From Candidatus Lambdaproteobacteria bacterium (GTDB taxonomy: Bacteria > SAR324 > JACQKK01), in contig JACQKK010000132.1 in the NCBI GenBank assembly GCA_016204605.1, positions 1 to 34,814 on the forward strand: DNA of 34,814 bases, written 5' to 3'. Of the stretch, positions 33,226 to 34,814 are shown one piece after another. A program made the translations under genes and the position numbers. How positions within the stretch are numbered: the first letter of the stretch is position 1; each line of letters begins with the position of its first letter. The notes under the pieces were generated by a model. The model did not search any database and was not told the origin of the DNA. It was given only the letters and a program-made list of their open reading frames with translations.

Positions 33226-33413
33226 GCGGCAGCTTAGGCCCAAGGGGGGGGGAATGTCCATGGCGAGCCAGGGGCCGGGCACAGCGGATACCCAAGGTCG
33301 GCCGCTGTCGCGGCCCGCCGGATCGCGCGCCAAACCCCTCCCCCGGCGCCCCTCGTCATGGCGGGAGGGGGTGCCCGCGGGACGAGGTTGCAGGCGCGCC
33401 CTGCAGCCGACGG

Positions 33414-34184
33414 TCAGAGCTTGAGCCAGCGCAGGTCGTGCTTGGGACCATCCTGGAAATTGACGACGAGGTCGCGGATCTCCGGATCGAAGTGGTTGAC
33501 CATGGGCGCCTGCTGGATCAGCCCCGGCTGGCTGGGGTCCATGAAGTACGCGTCGTGGTGGGTGGCGCGCGAGGTGAAGAACGGCTCGCTCGCCTTGGGC
33601 TTCATGTACTCCGTCTCGCCGAAGCAGGTGCAGAAGTAATCCTTGGTGCCGAGGGGCACGTTGATCGTGCCGTCCATGGTCCTGGCCGTGCGATCCTCTT
33701 CCCCGAACACCTGCCGGTAGAATACCGTGCCCTTGACGCCGATGGTCGCCAGCGGCCCCATCACCAGCATGCGGTCGCCGCCGGCCGGCACCGCCGCCAG
33801 CAGCGAGCCCGAGATCAGCCGCAGGATGCTCTGCTTCATGTGCTCGAAGACGAGATCGAGGATACTGCCGCCGCTCAGCGTGAACACGGTGTTGTCCGGG
33901 AGCGAGATGACGGCCCGCCCCCGGCGGCTCACGCGCACGGTTTCGCCGCTGCCCACGGCATCGCCCACGGCCAACCGGCGCCCGCCGGCGTGGACCTCGC
34001 CTTCGGCCAGCTTCACGCGGCCGGGCGCGCCCGGCTCGCGCCTGCGCCCGAACAGGCTTCCCCAGTCGATGGCGAGGCTGTCGCGCGGGCGGAGCGTGGC
34101 CCCGAGGGTAGCGCCCAGGGCGGCGGCGGTGAGGGCCTGCCCGCCCAGGGTGAGGATGCGGCGCCGCGAGATGGGGTCGGTCAT
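33414..34184 (-). CDS. Tat-exported FecR-domain protein
   Basis: The 256-residue product starts with a twin-arginine signal (SRRRILTLGG, residues 6-15, then a hydrophobic stretch to about 30). A FecR domain follows (about 55-155): VKLAEGEVHAGGRRLAVGD, RGRAVISLPDNTVFTLSG and LATIGVKGTVFYRQVF. FecR domains outside the siderophore regulators are common in periplasmic proteins of unknown role. The C-terminal part carries a CxC (C185, C187 in YFCTCFGE) and several histidines (H209, H210, H231), suggesting metal or cofactor binding that would explain Tat export (inference). GGAGACC precedes the ATG. It may head the downstream glycan operon. Confidence 0.82.
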   Translation of the reverse strand: MTDPISRRRILTLGGQALTAAALGATLGATLRPRDSLAIDWGSLFGRRREPGAPGRVKLAEGEVHAGGRRLAVGDAVGSGETVRVSRRGRAVISLPDNTVFTLSGGSILDLVFEHMKQSILRLISGSLLAAVPAGGDRMLVMGPLATIGVKGTVFYRQVFGEEDRTARTMDGTINVPLGTKDYFCTCFGETEYMKPKASEPFFTSRATHHDAYFMDPSQPGLIQQAPMVNHFDPEIRDLVVNFQDGPKHDLRWLKL

Positions 34185-34361
34185 ACCGAGGTCTCCTGTC
34201 TTGGTGGCAACGTGGAGCAGCAAGGCGCAGCAAAACGCCTGCGCCGAGCGAGGTTACCTGCCGGGCCTGCGCCGCATGCCGATGGCCGATGCGGGCCGGT
34301 AGTTCCAGCAGGCGATGCCGCATGATGCCCGCTCGGGCGCACCCTGGTCGGTAATCCGGTT

Positions 34362-34367
34362 TATAAT
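34362..34367 (+). promoter_or_regulatory. Candidate -10 box of mutY
   Basis: A perfect TATAAT lies 70 bp upstream of the mutY start, in a locally A/T-richer patch. No matching -35 hexamer is found at 16-18 bp, so the promoter call is tentative. Confidence 0.35.
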
Positions 34368-34436
34368 GCTTCCGCCGCACCCTGTGCACGCGGATTCCGC
34401 GCCCCCGTTGCGCTCACCCTGGCCCGACCCGACCCG

Positions 34437-34814
34437 ATGACCCGATCCGGCTCGCGCAGACCCGCGCCGCGGCCCGCCGCCAAGGGGGGACGCCGGGCGC
34501 AGCAGCGCCCCGCGGGCGGGCGGGGCGAGGCTGGCGCGCTGGCGGCGGCGCTGCTGGCCTGGTTCGAGACGGCCCAGCGCCCCCTGCCCTGGCGGCGCGG
34601 GTACGATCCCTACGCGGTGTGGGTCTCGGAGACGATGCTCCAGCAGACGCAGGTCGATACCGTGCTGCCCTACTTCGCCCGCTGGATGGCGCGCTTCCCC
34701 ACCATCGAGGCCGTCGCCGCCGCCCCGGAGGAGGACGTGCTCAAGCTGTGGGAGGGGCTCGGCTACTACGCCCGCGCCCGCAACCTGCACCGGGCGGCGC
34801 GCCAGGTGGTTTCC
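34437..34814 (+). CDS. mutY: A/G-specific adenine glycosylase, N-terminal part (runs off the right edge)
   Basis: MutY removes adenine mispaired with 8-oxoguanine, starting base-excision repair. The first 126 codons are present. A basic, low-complexity extension of about 35 residues ([18 protein letters not shown] and so on) precedes the family start. [31 protein letters not shown] and [15 protein letters not shown] then match the helix-hairpin-helix glycosylase core. The catalytic Asp, the iron-sulfur cluster and the C-terminal NUDIX-like domain lie beyond the window. The basic extension is unusual in length, and a later start is possible but lacks a clear codon. Confidence 0.95.
   Translation, partial: MTRSGSRRPAPRPAAKGGRRAQQRPAGGRGEAGALAAALLAWFETAQRPLPWRRGYDPYAVWVSETMLQQTQVDTVLPYFARWMARFPTIEAVAAAPEEDVLKLWEGLGYYARARNLHRAARQVVS

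Overview
The window is a G+C-rich (roughly 70% by eye), densely coded bacterial chromosome segment. LolA, a ZapB-like protein, an LpxH-like phosphoesterase, Tgt, PgsA, HemA and MutY all point to a Gram-negative member of the Pseudomonadota (beta or gamma side). I cannot name the species. I see no rRNA, tRNA, CRISPR array, transposase or integrase.

Layout. 1-1.8 kb: hemA (partial, minus) diverges from pgsA and a pterin carbinolamine dehydratase gene. 1.9-8.4 kb is a C2/short-chain acyl carbon module: malate synthase then isocitrate lyase (minus), a divergent RamB/PrpR-type regulator with a striking three-part symmetric operator in front of it, and a convergent MmgE/PrpD-family gene. 8.5-11.8 kb: a periplasmic TPR protein, a ZapB-like coiled-coil protein and a glycerophosphodiesterase. 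11.8-13.7 kb: a two-gene unit of a double carboxymuconolactone-decarboxylase/AhpD-like protein translationally coupled to a membrane class III nucleotide cyclase. 13.98-15.6 kb is the accessory part. It holds an AT-rich DUF3644 gene with a HEPN-like R-x4-H motif, then a second, diverged copy of the 3' end of tgt, then an orphan HicB-like antitoxin gene. All lie downstream of, and co-directional with, the intact tgt and an orphan xdhC (15.6-17.9 kb).

18.1-24.5 kb (plus strand): an NTF2-like protein, a crotonase-fold protein lacking both usual catalytic glutamates, a cluster of strong hairpins, an LpxH-like phosphoesterase, an HpcH/HpaI aldolase, an orphan oligopeptide-type binding protein and LolA. 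25-27.2 kb: a small exported Lys/Ala/Pro repeat protein and an acyl-CoA ligase. 27.3-28.7 kb: a minus-strand pair of equal-length DoxX paralogs plus a small unknown protein. 28.9 kb: a four-helix cytochrome-b-like membrane protein. 29.3-34.2 kb: a long minus-strand run encoding a Tat-exported FecR-domain protein, an unknown protein, an alpha/beta hydrolase, two glycosyltransferases and a MESH1-like HD hydrolase, most with overlapping starts and stops. The window ends inside mutY (plus).

The most interesting places are the 13.98-15.6 kb insertion at tgt and the 5.2 kb symmetric operator between aceB and its likely regulator. Also notable are the guanylate-cyclase-like substrate residue in the CMD-coupled cyclase and the crotonase lacking both glutamates. 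All functional statements rest on reading motifs by eye; no searches were run.
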